The notes beneath the pieces are model-generated. The model had not been told where the DNA came from. It worked only from the letters and a program-made list of their open reading frames with translations, and searched no databases. Shown here piece after piece: positions 8,446 to 15,781 of a stretch of 15,870 nucleotides of DNA. A program made the translations under genes and the position numbers. How positions within the stretch are numbered: the stretch's first letter is position 1; every line of letters begins with the position of its first letter. Source of the DNA: Rikenellaceae bacterium (GTDB taxonomy: Bacteria > Bacteroidota > Bacteroidia > Bacteroidales > Rikenellaceae); contig CABIXK010000005.1 of assembly GCA_902362705.1 (NCBI GenBank), forward strand, positions 177,335 to 193,204, written 5' to 3'.

Positions 8446-9171
8446 TCAGGGCTCCATTTCGCCGATCAGGTCCCGGATGACCACCGAGGCGCAGCCGATG
8501 CCGAACAGCGCGGGGATGTAGGAGATCGTCCCCACGTTCGACTTCTTGTTGCGCTCCTCGCAGAGGATCATCGCCCCCTCGCGCATCGGCTCGGGCGAGA
8601 AGACCGCCCGGAACCCCTTGCGGATGCCGATCTTGTGGAGCCGCTTGCGCAGCATGTGGGCCAGCGGGCAGTGGTGGGTGCGGCCGATGTCGGCGATCTC
8701 CATGCGTGTGGGGTCGGTCTTCGCCCCGGCACCCATCGAGCTCACGAGGGGAATCCGCCGCTCCATGGCTGCGGCGATCAGCGCCAGCTTGGGCGAGAGG
8801 GTGTCGATGGCGTCGACGACGTAGTCGTAGGGCGCGGCGTCGAGCAGCGCGTAGGTCTCCTCGTCCTTGATATAGAGGTCGACCACGGTGAGCTCGAGCG
8901 CGGGGTTGATGTCGCGCAGTCGCTCGGAGAGCACTTCGGCCTTGGGCCTCCCGACGGTCGAGCGGAGCGCCACCAGCTGGCGGTTGATGTTCGATACCGC
9001 GACGACGTCGGCGTCGGCGATCGTCATGCGTCCCACGCCCGCGCGAGCGATCATCTCTGCGGCGTAGGCACCCACGCCGCCCAGCCCCACCACCAGCACG
9101 TGGGCCCGGCGCAGGCGGTCGGTCTTCTCCTTTCCGAGCAGCAGCTCGGTTCTTTCAAGCCAGTTGTCCAT
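8446..9171 (-). CDS. tcdA: tRNA threonylcarbamoyladenosine dehydratase (TcdA/CsdL-like)
   Basis: 241-residue member of the ThiF/MoeB/E1-like adenylating family. TcdA enzymes use ATP to cyclise N6-threonylcarbamoyladenosine at tRNA position 37 into ct6A. Visible features are the nucleotide-binding GLGGVG (29-34), the SNINRQLVA segment (60-68), DAIDTLSPK (120-128) and the C-terminal hydrophobic GTISYIPALFGIGCASVVI region (214-232) that typifies TcdA. The paired CxxC zinc motifs of MoeB and ThiF are absent. That absence, together with length, is why I prefer TcdA over a sulphur-carrier activating enzyme. The start codon lies inside the end of the TatD gene, with 17 nt of overlap, so the two are read from one transcript. 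Membrane association is seen for some relatives, but no transmembrane helix is clear here. Confidence 0.88.
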   Translation of the reverse strand: MDNWLERTELLLGKEKTDRLRRAHVLVVGLGGVGAYAAEMIARAGVGRMTIADADVVAVSNINRQLVALRSTVGRPKAEVLSERLRDINPALELTVVDLYIKDEETYALLDAAPYDYVVDAIDTLSPKLALIAAAMERRIPLVSSMGAGAKTDPTRMEIADIGRTHHCPLAHMLRKRLHKIGIRKGFRAVFSPEPMREGAMILCEERNKKSNVGTISYIPALFGIGCASVVIRDLIGEMEP

Positions 9172-9751
9172 CTCCGAAAATGCGTTGGTAATTCTCCGCC
9201 GTCGCCTGCCGCAGCCGCTCGACGGCGACGCCCCGCGCCTCGGCTATGCGGGCCGTGATCCGCTCGATCGGCTCGGCGCTCGTGTCCGTCTCCGTGAAGA
9301 GCCGCTCGAGCGGCGTCGCGCGCAGCGCTTCGAGCGTCCGGGGCGAGCGGAAGGTCCGCTCGCCGAACGAGAGGTAGCAGCCTGCGGCCAGCGCCCGCGC
9401 GGCCTGCTCCGGCGAGCCGACGAAGCCGTGGAAAATGGCGGTGCGCGGCGGGCAGGCGGCCAGGCAGCGCATCACCTCCTCGAAGGCCCTCACGCAGTGC
9501 AGCACCACCGGCAGGCCCGCCTCGCGGGCCAGCTCCAGCTGGCGGCGGAAGCACGACAGCTGCGCCTCACGCGGTGTCGCGCAGGCGAAGTCGAGCCCGA
9601 TTTCGCCCACCGCCTCCACGCCCGGCGCGGGGCGTTGCAGCGTCTCGGGCGCGCACGCGCCGGCCTGCCACGGATGCACCCCTTCGGTGCGGATGCCGAT
9701 CCAGTCGCCCTGCGGCTTGTGGGTGTGTATGTCGACGAAAAGCGGGGTCAC
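9155..9751 (-). CDS. TatD-family metal-dependent hydrolase, short form
   Basis: TatD proteins are TIM-barrel metal hydrolases, several with 3'-5' DNase activity. All expected metal ligands are seen: H9 and H11 in DIHTH, E50 in GEIGLD, H85 in VVLHC, H108 in FHGF, and D156 in TETD. At 198 residues it is about 60 shorter than typical TatD (about 255-265), and the loss is mostly between HTH and EIGLD, where only about 40 residues remain. Because the ligands are kept, I read this as a natural short form and not a broken gene. I chose the GTG at 9751 because the peptide then begins directly at the first barrel strand (TPLFVDIHTH). A further GTG at 9799 would add 16 residues lying across the likely promoter. 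It is the first gene of its operon and overlaps tcdA by 17 nt. Confidence 0.85.
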   Translation of the reverse strand: MTPLFVDIHTHKPQGDWIGIRTEGVHPWQAGACAPETLQRPAPGVEAVGEIGLDFACATPREAQLSCFRRQLELAREAGLPVVLHCVRAFEEVMRCLAACPPRTAIFHGFVGSPEQAARALAAGCYLSFGERTFRSPRTLEALRATPLERLFTETDTSAEPIERITARIAEARGVAVERLRQATAENYQRIFGDGQLA

Positions 9752-9756
9752 GAGGA

Positions 9757-9764
9757 CAAAAATA
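9757..9764 (-). promoter_or_regulatory. Candidate -7 element for the tatD-tcdA operon
   Basis: On the minus strand this reads TATTTTTG, a match to TAnnTTTG. It ends only 5 nt before the preferred GTG start at 9751, so the mRNA would be nearly leaderless. There is no clear TTG at -33 (a TTT sits 22 nt upstream). Confidence 0.4.
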
Positions 9765-9828
9765 CTACTTTTTGGCGTAAAACGGGAAATTCGGAACACG
9801 GGCGTGGTGATTTCTCGGAAAAAATGCG

Positions 9829-9836
9829 TAATTTCG
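9829..9836 (+). promoter_or_regulatory. Possible -7 element for the nqr operon
   Basis: TAATTTCG differs from TAnnTTTG at one position and is the best plus-strand match between tatD and nqrA. No convincing -33 TTG accompanies it. If used, the nqr leader would be about 115 nt and would include the inverted repeat at 9856-9871. Confidence 0.3.
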
Positions 9837-9855
9837 CACGCGATTTATTGTGGAT

Positions 9856-9871
9856 TGTTAGCCTGCTAACA
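9856..9871. repeat. Perfect 7-bp inverted repeat upstream of nqrA
   Basis: TGTTAGC, two bases, GCTAACA. The symmetry is that of a dimeric regulator site, or a small hairpin in the nqr leader. It is too short and lacks a T-run to be a terminator. It lies about 85 nt before the nqrA ATG and just downstream of the candidate -7 element. Confidence 0.5.
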
Positions 9872-9920
9872 GCTTCTGGGGCCGATTCGGACCGCGGGGC
9901 CATCGACGGGAAATCATTCG

Positions 9921-9956
9921 AAAACACAATACAAACAAACCCAAACAACTTTAACC
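9921..9956 (+). promoter_or_regulatory. G-free A/C-rich leader before nqrA
   Basis: The 36 nt immediately before the nqrA ATG contain no G at all and are mostly A and C. This stands out sharply in a GC-rich window. No Shine-Dalgarno is present. Unstructured A-rich leaders are the usual substitute in Bacteroidota, so this is probably the ribosome-loading region of the operon's first gene. Confidence 0.55.
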
Positions 9957-11312
9957 ATGTCGAAAATCATTACTCTACGCAAGGGTCTCGACATCAACCT
10001 CCAGGGCCAGGCCCGGGAGTCGCTGCGCGTGGCGCCGCAGGCTTCCGAGTACGCCCTCTCGCCGCTCGATTTCGAGGGCGTGACTCCCAAGTTGCTGGTT
10101 AAGGCGGGCGACACGGTGAAGGCCGGCACGCCGTTGTTCTTCAACAAGTACAACGAGCGCATCCTCTTCACTTCGCCCGTCAGCGGTACGGTGGCGGCCA
10201 TCCACCGCGGCGAGAAGCGCAAGGTGCTCGCCGTGACGGTGACCCCCGATGCCGAGCAGCGTTACGAGGAGTTCGCCAAGCTCGATCTGCAGAAGGCTTC
10301 GCGCGAGGAGATCGTCGAGCAGCTGCTGCGTTCGGGCCTCTGGCCGATGATCGTGCAGCGCCCCTACGGCATTATCGCCGATCCGAGCGACACGCCCAAG
10401 GCGGTCTTCGTTTCCGCCTTCGATTCGGCGCCCCTGGCGCCCGACTTCAACTACGTGCTGCGCGAGGAGCAGGCCAACCTCCAGACCGGTATCGAGGTGA
10501 TGCGTCGCCTCACCTCCGGCAAGGTCCACCTCTCGATGCGCGCCAAGGCCGAGGGGCAGATGGCCGCGCTGCAGCACGTCGAGCCGCACCTGTTCGCCGG
10601 CAAGCACCCCGTGGGCAACGTCGGCGTGCAGATCCACCACGTCGACCCGATCAACCGCGGCGAGGTGGTCTGGACGGTCAACATCCAGGACCTGGCCATC
10701 ATCGGCCGTCTGTTCAACGAGGGCCGCGTAGACATGACGCGCATCGTCGCCGTCACGGGCTCCGAGGTCGAGGCTCCCGACTACTGCCGCGTGGTGGCCG
10801 GTGCCAAGGTCGACTCCGTGCTCGCCGGCCGTGTGCGCAAGCAGGCCGAGGGCGACTCGGTGCGCGTGATCGCCGGCAACGTGCTGACGGGCCGCAAGGT
10901 GGCCGCCGACGGCTTCCTGACCTACTACGCCAACCAGCTCACCGTGATCCCCGAGGGCGACAAGTACGAGCTGCTGGGCTGGGCCATGCCCCGCTTCAAG
11001 AAGTTCTCCGTCTCGCGCGCCTACTTCTCGTGGCTCTGCCCCAAGAAGGCCTACCGCCTCGACACCAACATGAACGGCGGCGAGCGTCCGTTCGTCGTCA
11101 CGGGTCTCTACGAGCAGTATCTGCCGATGGACATCTATCCGATGTACCTGCTGAAGGCCTGCCTCGCGGGCGACATCGACAAGATGGAGAACCTCGGCAT
11201 CTACGAGGTCACCGAAGAGGACTTCGCCCTCTGCGAGTTCGTCGATCCCTCGAAGATCGAGATCCAGCAGATCATCCGCGACGGTATTAACTTAATGATC
11301 AAGGAGGCATAG
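9957..11312 (+). CDS. nqrA: Na+-translocating NADH:quinone reductase subunit A
   Basis: 451 residues, the usual size for NqrA, with no transmembrane segment. It is the peripheral cytoplasmic subunit of the Na+-NQR complex and contributes to ubiquinone/menaquinone-site architecture. The N-terminus (ITLRKGLDINLQGQ) and the following KLLVKAGDTVKAGTPLF, ILFTSPVSGTV and GEKRKVLAVTV segments form the barrel-sandwich region shared with RnfC. The absence of RnfC's CxxCxxC ferredoxin clusters identifies NqrA over RnfC. The ATG at 9957 follows the G-free leader. It is the first gene of nqrABCDEF, and its stop codon is one nucleotide before the nqrB start. A Shine-Dalgarno for nqrB sits in its last codons. 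In this phylum the complex probably passes electrons from NADH to menaquinone while exporting sodium. Confidence 0.96.
   Translation: MSKIITLRKGLDINLQGQARESLRVAPQASEYALSPLDFEGVTPKLLVKAGDTVKAGTPLFFNKYNERILFTSPVSGTVAAIHRGEKRKVLAVTVTPDAEQRYEEFAKLDLQKASREEIVEQLLRSGLWPMIVQRPYGIIADPSDTPKAVFVSAFDSAPLAPDFNYVLREEQANLQTGIEVMRRLTSGKVHLSMRAKAEGQMAALQHVEPHLFAGKHPVGNVGVQIHHVDPINRGEVVWTVNIQDLAIIGRLFNEGRVDMTRIVAVTGSEVEAPDYCRVVAGAKVDSVLAGRVRKQAEGDSVRVIAGNVLTGRKVAADGFLTYYANQLTVIPEGDKYELLGWAMPRFKKFSVSRAYFSWLCPKKAYRLDTNMNGGERPFVVTGLYEQYLPMDIYPMYLLKACLAGDIDKMENLGIYEVTEEDFALCEFVDPSKIEIQQIIRDGINLMIKEA
11301..11307 (+). promoter_or_regulatory. Strong Shine-Dalgarno for nqrB
   Basis: AAGGAGG, a full complement to the usual 16S 3' end, lies 6 nt before the nqrB ATG and within the last codons of nqrA. 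It is unusual for Bacteroidota, where such motifs are rare. Confidence 0.7.
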
Positions 11313-11313
11313 T

Positions 11314-12444
11314 ATGGGACTGCGTAAAATAGTTGACAATCTGAAGCCCACCTTCTCCGAAGGGGGAAAGCTGAGCTTCCTCGCATCGACCTTCGATGCG
11401 TTCGAAACCTTCCTTTTCGTGCCCAACACCACCACCGTGCGCGGTGCGCACATCCGCGACTGCAACGACATGAAGCGCACGATGATCGTGGTGGTCCTGG
11501 CACTCATGCCCGCCTTCCTGTTCGGCTGCTATAACACCGGCTCGCAGGTGGGTCTCGACGGCCTCCAGGCCTTCTTCTACGGTCTGGTCCGCATCCTCCC
11601 GATGGTGTGCGTGTCGTACATCGTGGGTCTGGCCATCGAGTTCGGCTTCGCCCAGGCCCGCGGCCACGAAGTCAACGAGGGCTTCCTCGTCTCGGGTCTG
11701 CTGATCCCGATGGTGATGCCCGTCTCGACGCCGCTGTGGATGGTCGGTCTGGGTACCGCCTTCGCCGTGGTGATCGGCAAGGAGGTCTTCGGCGGCACGG
11801 GTATGAACGTCTTCAACCCGGCGCTGGTGGCCCGCGCCTTCGTCTTCTTCAGCTTCACCCCCTCCATGTCGGGCGAGACCGTGTGGTACTCCGACTGGAC
11901 GATGATGGGCGCACAGGTCGACGGCGTCACGGGCGCCACGGCGCTCGAGCACCTCTCGACCACCGGCACCATGCCCTGGTCGCCGATGGAGGCCTTCCTG
12001 GGCTTCATCCCCGGCTCGTTCGGCGAGACCTCGACGCTGGCCATCCTCATCGGTGCCGCCATCCTGCTCGCGACGGGCATCGCCTCGTGGCGCACGATGA
12101 TCGCCGTGTTCGTCGGCGGTCTTGCTATGGGCTATCTGTTCCAGTGGACCGGCGCGACGGAGTATCCGGCCTGGTGGCACCTCATCGTCGGCGGCTTCGC
12201 CTTCGGTGCCGTCTTCATGGCCACCGACCCCGTCACCTCGGCGCAGACCGATACGGGCAAGTACATCGTGGGCTTCATGACCGGTGCGCTGGCCGTGCTG
12301 ATCCGTGTGATCAACCCGGCATACCCCGAGGGCATGATGCTTTCGATCCTCTTCATGAATGCGCTCGCTCCGCTGGTCGACTACTACGTCGTGGAGGCCA
12401 ACATCGCGCGCAGAAAGAAACGTGGTGTCAAACTCGCAAAATAG
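11314..12444 (+). CDS. nqrB: Na+-translocating NADH:quinone reductase subunit B
   Basis: 376-residue integral membrane subunit with about ten hydrophobic segments. In the family it forms the sodium channel with bound riboflavin and carries a covalently attached FMN. The flavinylation motif is seen as TGAT at residues 206-209 (VDGVTGATALE), giving Thr209 as the predicted FMN attachment site. The GTGMNVFNPALVARAF segment is a typical NqrB/RnfD signature. It is somewhat shorter than the approximately 410-residue proteobacterial proteins, mainly at the N-terminus and loops. The family resemblance to RnfD is resolved by the surrounding NqrA, C and F. The start is set by the AAGGAGG at 11301-11307. 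Its own end (AATAGGAGG) holds the ribosome site of nqrC. FMN attachment needs an ApbE-type transferase, which is not in this window. Confidence 0.97.
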   Translation: MGLRKIVDNLKPTFSEGGKLSFLASTFDAFETFLFVPNTTTVRGAHIRDCNDMKRTMIVVVLALMPAFLFGCYNTGSQVGLDGLQAFFYGLVRILPMVCVSYIVGLAIEFGFAQARGHEVNEGFLVSGLLIPMVMPVSTPLWMVGLGTAFAVVIGKEVFGGTGMNVFNPALVARAFVFFSFTPSMSGETVWYSDWTMMGAQVDGVTGATALEHLSTTGTMPWSPMEAFLGFIPGSFGETSTLAILIGAAILLATGIASWRTMIAVFVGGLAMGYLFQWTGATEYPAWWHLIVGGFAFGAVFMATDPVTSAQTDTGKYIVGFMTGALAVLIRVINPAYPEGMMLSILFMNALAPLVDYYVVEANIARRKKRGVKLAK

Positions 12445-12448
12445 GAGG
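12443..12448 (+). promoter_or_regulatory. Shine-Dalgarno for nqrC overlapping the nqrB stop
   Basis: AGGAGG shares its first two bases with the nqrB TAG stop codon and is 5 nt from the nqrC ATG, suggesting re-initiation after nqrB. Confidence 0.65.
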
Positions 12449-12453
12449 CAGTC

Positions 12454-13173
12454 ATGGCAAAGAAATTCAATACCAACAGCAACGCCTACATCATCGTCTA
12501 TTCGATCGTGATGGTGGTCGTCGTGGCTACGGTGCTGGCCGTAGCGGCCCTCTCGCTGCAGTCGCGCCAGTACGCCAACGAGCTCAACGAGAAGAAACAG
12601 TCGATCCTCTCGTCGCTCGGCGCCCAGGATCAGAACTACGATGCGTTCATCGACGCCTATGTCGTCGACGGCGAGGGCAACCGCCTCGAGGGCGAGGAGG
12701 TCTTCGATCTGCTCAAGGACCTCAAGGGTTCGTTCGAGGCCGGCAAGTTCCCCGTATTCGAGGCTGCCGACGGCCGTGTCGTCCTGCCCGTCACGGGCAC
12801 CGGCCTGTGGGGTCCCGTGTGGGGCTACGTGGCGCTCGAGAAGGACATGGACACCGTTTCGGGCATCATCATGGACCACAAGGGCGAGACCCCGGGTCTG
12901 GGTGCCGAGATCGCCTCGCCCAAGTACCAGTCCCTGTTCGCGGGCAAGCGGATCTTCGAGGGCGACGAGTTCGTTTCGGTCTCCCTGCGCAAGGGCGGCG
13001 CCAAGGACCCCGCACACGAGGTCGACGCCATTTCGGGCGGTACGAAGACTTCGGACGGCGTCTCGGCCATGCTCCGCACGAGCCTGGGCCACTACCTGCC
13101 GCTGCTCCGGGCCAAGCGTTCGGGCGCAGCCGCGGAAATGTCTAACGCAGAAAACGTAGAAAACAATGAGTAA
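12454..13173 (+). CDS. nqrC: Na+-translocating NADH:quinone reductase subunit C
   Basis: 239 residues: one N-terminal membrane helix at about 11-35, then a periplasmic FMN-binding domain. NqrC receives electrons through a covalently bound FMN. The attachment site is DAISGGTKTSDG, with the predicted FMN threonine at 197. The family motif is normally SGAT, and here the alanine is glycine (SGGT). The threonine is kept, so function is expected. Other family features are GLWGPVWGYVALEKD and the DHKGETPGLGAEI segment. nqrC overlaps nqrD by 8 nt (the nqrD ATG at 13166 precedes the nqrC stop), a common sign of coupled expression. The low-complexity tail after about residue 220 (SNAENVENNE) is probably disordered. 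Confidence 0.95.
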   Translation: MAKKFNTNSNAYIIVYSIVMVVVVATVLAVAALSLQSRQYANELNEKKQSILSSLGAQDQNYDAFIDAYVVDGEGNRLEGEEVFDLLKDLKGSFEAGKFPVFEAADGRVVLPVTGTGLWGPVWGYVALEKDMDTVSGIIMDHKGETPGLGAEIASPKYQSLFAGKRIFEGDEFVSVSLRKGGAKDPAHEVDAISGGTKTSDGVSAMLRTSLGHYLPLLRAKRSGAAAEMSNAENVENNE

Positions 13174-13822
13174 CCAGGAGAAAGAGCCCTTGTTTTCGGC
13201 TAAAAACATGAAGTATCTGACCGGCCCGTTCTCGGCGAACAACCCGGTCATCGTGCAGATCCTGGGTATCTGCTCGGCGCTGGCCGTCACCGTACAGCTC
13301 AAGCCGGCGATCGTCATGGCCCTCTCGGTCACGGTCGTCACCGCTTTCGCCAATCTGGTGATGTCGCTCCTGCGCAACGGCGTTCCCGCGCGCATCCGCA
13401 TCATCGTGCAGCTGGTGGTCATCGCCGCGCTGGTGATCCTGGTCGACCAGGTGCTCAAGGCCTTCGTCTACGATGTCTCGAAGCAGCTGTCGGTCTACGT
13501 GGGTCTGATCATCACCAACTGCATCGTCATGGGCCGCATCGAGGCCTTCGCGCTGGGCAACAAGCCCTGGCCCGCACTGCTCGACGGTATCGGCAACGGC
13601 CTGGGCTACGGCCTGATCCTCGTCATCGTGGCCTTCTTCCGCGAGCTTTTCGGCTCGGGCAGCCTGATGGGCTACCGCATCGTGCCCGAGAGCTGGTACG
13701 CGGCCGAGGGCGGCTGGTACAGCAACTGCGGTCTGATGCTCTTCCCGCCCATGGCGCTCATCATCGTGGGCTGCATCATCTGGGTGCACCGCTCGCGCAA
13801 CAAGGACTTACAGGAAAAATAG
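13166..13822 (+). CDS. nqrD: Na+-translocating NADH:quinone reductase subunit D
   Basis: 218-residue membrane protein with about six hydrophobic segments. NqrD and NqrE are homologous, oppositely oriented subunits that jointly hold an intramembrane iron or 2Fe-2S centre through two cysteines each. Here the matching cysteines are C36 (LGICSALAV) and C119 (TNCIVMGR). The family's conserved NCIVMGRIEAFAL segment and the GNGLGYGLILV glycine helix are present. The N-terminal 20 residues are hydrophilic. The start at 13166 gives the 8-nt overlap with nqrC and has no Shine-Dalgarno, so it probably depends on ribosomes finishing nqrC. The RnfE homologue is very similar, but the operon settles the assignment. 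Confidence 0.96.
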   Translation: MSNQEKEPLFSAKNMKYLTGPFSANNPVIVQILGICSALAVTVQLKPAIVMALSVTVVTAFANLVMSLLRNGVPARIRIIVQLVVIAALVILVDQVLKAFVYDVSKQLSVYVGLIITNCIVMGRIEAFALGNKPWPALLDGIGNGLGYGLILVIVAFFRELFGSGSLMGYRIVPESWYAAEGGWYSNCGLMLFPPMALIIVGCIIWVHRSRNKDLQEK

Positions 13823-13826
13823 GAGG
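13821..13826 (+). promoter_or_regulatory. Shine-Dalgarno for nqrE overlapping the nqrD stop
   Basis: AGGAGG starts on the A of the nqrD TAG stop and lies 7 nt before the nqrE ATG. It uses the same stop-overlapping layout as nqrC. Confidence 0.65.
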
Positions 13827-13833
13827 ATAGCGT

Positions 13834-14442
13834 ATGGAATCATTGAATATCTTCATCCGGTCGATTTTCATCGACAACATGGTCTTCGCCTTCTTCTTCG
13901 GCATGTGCTCCTACATCGCCGTGTCGAAGAGCGTGAAGACGGCCCTGGGCCTCGGAGCCGCCGTCACGTTCGTGATGGTGATGACCGTGCCCCTGAACTA
14001 CCTCTTGTACGAATACGTGCTCAAGGCCGGCGCTCTGGTCGAGGGCGTCGATCTGAGCTTCCTCACCTTCATCGTCTTCATCGCCACGATCGCCGCCTTC
14101 GTGCAGCTCGTGGAGATGATCGTCGAGAAGTTCTCGCCGACGCTCTACAGCCAGCTGGGTATCTTCCTGCCGCTGATCGCCGTCAACTGCGCCATCATGG
14201 GCGGCTCGCTCTTCATGCAGCAGAAGGTCGACGCGATGGAGCTCACGTCGCTCTGGCAGACGGTCGTCTACGGTCTGGGCTCGGGTCTGGGCTGGTGGCT
14301 GGCCATCGTCATGATGGCGGCCATCCGCGAGAAGACCACCTACTCGCACATCCCCGCAGCGCTGAAGGGCCCCGGTATCGCCTTCATCATCACGGGTCTG
14401 ATGGGTATCGCCTTCATGATCTTCTCGGGCATTCAGTTCTAA
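13834..14442 (+). CDS. nqrE: Na+-translocating NADH:quinone reductase subunit E
   Basis: 202-residue, six-helix membrane protein, the usual length for NqrE/RnfA. The two cysteines for the shared intramembrane iron centre are C25 (FFGMCSYIAVS) and C119 (AVNCAIMGG). The GLGSGLGWWLAIV helix near residue 150 and the IPAALKGPGIAFIITGLMG C-terminal helix are family hallmarks. Eleven nucleotides separate it from nqrD and its ATG is defined by the AGGAGG. It is distinguished from RnfA by operon context only. No anomalies. Confidence 0.97.
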   Translation: MESLNIFIRSIFIDNMVFAFFFGMCSYIAVSKSVKTALGLGAAVTFVMVMTVPLNYLLYEYVLKAGALVEGVDLSFLTFIVFIATIAAFVQLVEMIVEKFSPTLYSQLGIFLPLIAVNCAIMGGSLFMQQKVDAMELTSLWQTVVYGLGSGLGWWLAIVMMAAIREKTTYSHIPAALKGPGIAFIITGLMGIAFMIFSGIQF

Positions 14443-14464
14443 CCTTTAAAAGAGCATTCGGAAA

Positions 14465-15727
14465 ATGACAACGACAATCTTAATTGCGATCGTAGCCTTT
14501 CTGGTCATCACGCTCGTACTGGTCGCTCTGCTTCTCTTTGCCAAGGCCAAACTGACCTCGTCGGGCGAAGTGACGATCGACATCAACAACGGCGAGAAGG
14601 TGATCACCACCGAGAGCGGTTCGACGCTTCTCTCGACGCTCGCCAACAACAAGGTATTCCTCCCGTCGGCCTGCGGCGGCGGCGGCTCGTGCGGCATGTG
14701 CAAGTGCCAGGTGCTGGAGGGCGGCGGCGACATCCTGCCCACCGAGACGGGCTTCATCTCGCGCAAGATGGCCAAGGACCACTGGCGTCTGGGCTGCCAG
14801 GTCAAGGTCAAGAACGACCTCAAGATCAAGGTTCCCGAGGCCGTGCTGGGCGTCAAGAAGTGGGAGTGTACGGTGGTTTCCAACCGCAGCATCTCGACCT
14901 TCCTCAAGGAGTTCGTGGTGAAGCTGCCCGAGGGCGAGAACCTCAAGTTCCGCAGCGGCGGCTACATCCAGGTCGACATCCCGAAGTACGACCAGATCAA
15001 GTTCTCCGACATGGACATCGACGAGCAGTTCCGTGCCGACTGGGACAAGTTCAAGATGTGGGACCTCGTCACGGTCAACCCCGAGCCGACGTTCCGCGCC
15101 TACTCGATGGCCAACCACCCGGCCGAGGGCAACATCATCATGCTCAACATCCGTATCGCCACGCCTCCGTTCGACCGCGTCAACGGCGGCTTCATGAAGG
15201 TCAACCCGGGTATCTGCTCCTCCTATGTCTTTTCGCGCAAGCCGGGCGACAAGGTGACCATCTCGGGCCCCTACGGCGAGTTCTTCCTGCCCGACAACCT
15301 GCCCGACACGCAGGAGCTCATCTTCATCGGCGGCGGTGCCGGTATGGCTCCCATGCGCAGCCACATCATGCACCTGTTCAAGACCGAGAAGACCTCGCGT
15401 CCCGTGTCGTTCTGGTATGGTGCCCGCGCCATGAAGGAGGCTCCCTATCTGGACGAGTACCACCAGATCGAGAAGGATTTCCCCAACTTCAGCTTCAACC
15501 TGGCGCTGGACCGTCCCGATCCCGAGGCCGACGCCGCAGGCGAGAAGTACACGGCGGGCTTCGTCCACAACGTGCTCTACGAGAACTACCTGAAGAATCA
15601 TCAGGCCCCCGAGGACTGCATCTACCTCATGTGCGGACCTCCGATGATGATCGCTTCGGTGGTCAAGATGCTCGATTCGCTGGGCGTACCGCCCGAGAAT
15701 ATCCTCTACGACAACTTCGGTTCGTAG
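14465..15727 (+). CDS. nqrF: Na+-translocating NADH:quinone reductase subunit F (NADH dehydrogenase module)
   Basis: 420 residues. This is the NADH-oxidising entry subunit of the pump, anchored by one N-terminal helix (about 4-26) with the rest in the cytoplasm. A 2Fe-2S ferredoxin domain follows with C70, C76, C79 and C111 (the Cx5CxxC plus distant cysteine pattern). The FAD-binding domain has RAYSMAN at 211-217. The NADH-binding domain has GGGAGMAP at 289-296, the WYGAR turn (318-321) and CGPP at 390-393. The protein ends with the conserved aromatic FGS tail near the FAD. Electrons pass NADH to FAD to 2Fe-2S, then to NqrD/E, NqrC, NqrB and quinone. It begins 22 nt after nqrE without a Shine-Dalgarno, and is the last gene before the terminator at 15750-15781. 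Confidence 0.98.
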   Translation: MTTTILIAIVAFLVITLVLVALLLFAKAKLTSSGEVTIDINNGEKVITTESGSTLLSTLANNKVFLPSACGGGGSCGMCKCQVLEGGGDILPTETGFISRKMAKDHWRLGCQVKVKNDLKIKVPEAVLGVKKWECTVVSNRSISTFLKEFVVKLPEGENLKFRSGGYIQVDIPKYDQIKFSDMDIDEQFRADWDKFKMWDLVTVNPEPTFRAYSMANHPAEGNIIMLNIRIATPPFDRVNGGFMKVNPGICSSYVFSRKPGDKVTISGPYGEFFLPDNLPDTQELIFIGGGAGMAPMRSHIMHLFKTEKTSRPVSFWYGARAMKEAPYLDEYHQIEKDFPNFSFNLALDRPDPEADAAGEKYTAGFVHNVLYENYLKNHQAPEDCIYLMCGPPMMIASVVKMLDSLGVPPENILYDNFGS

Positions 15728-15749
15728 CGGGCCCACGGGCAATCGACGA

Positions 15750-15781
15750 GGGAGTGTGCTGTTTCGGCACACTCCCTTTTT
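15750..15781 (+). terminator. Intrinsic terminator of the nqr operon
   Basis: A perfect 10-bp stem (GGGAGTGTGC, 15750-15759, with GCACACTCCC, 15767-15776), a 7-nt loop, and five T residues. It lies 22 nt after the nqrF stop. The remaining 89 nt of the window (15782-15870) is GC-rich with no supportable gene or signal. Confidence 0.9.

Noticed and set aside
9748..9948. A 66-residue minus-strand frame and other small frames in the tatD-nqrA gap
   Set aside because: No conserved content, and they overlap likely promoter and leader sequence; I treat the gap as regulatory.
11299..13458. A 719-residue open frame antisense to nqrB, nqrC and nqrD
   Set aside because: Low-complexity His/Asp/Glu-rich translation with no family resemblance, opposite to a conserved operon.
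9957..15727. Rnf complex instead of Na+-NQR
   Set aside because: NqrA lacks the RnfC ferredoxin cysteine clusters, there is no RnfB, and NqrF with ferredoxin plus FAD/NADH domains is unique to NQR.
14480..15772. A 430-residue open frame antisense to nqrF
   Set aside because: It runs through the nqr terminator and has shadow-frame composition.
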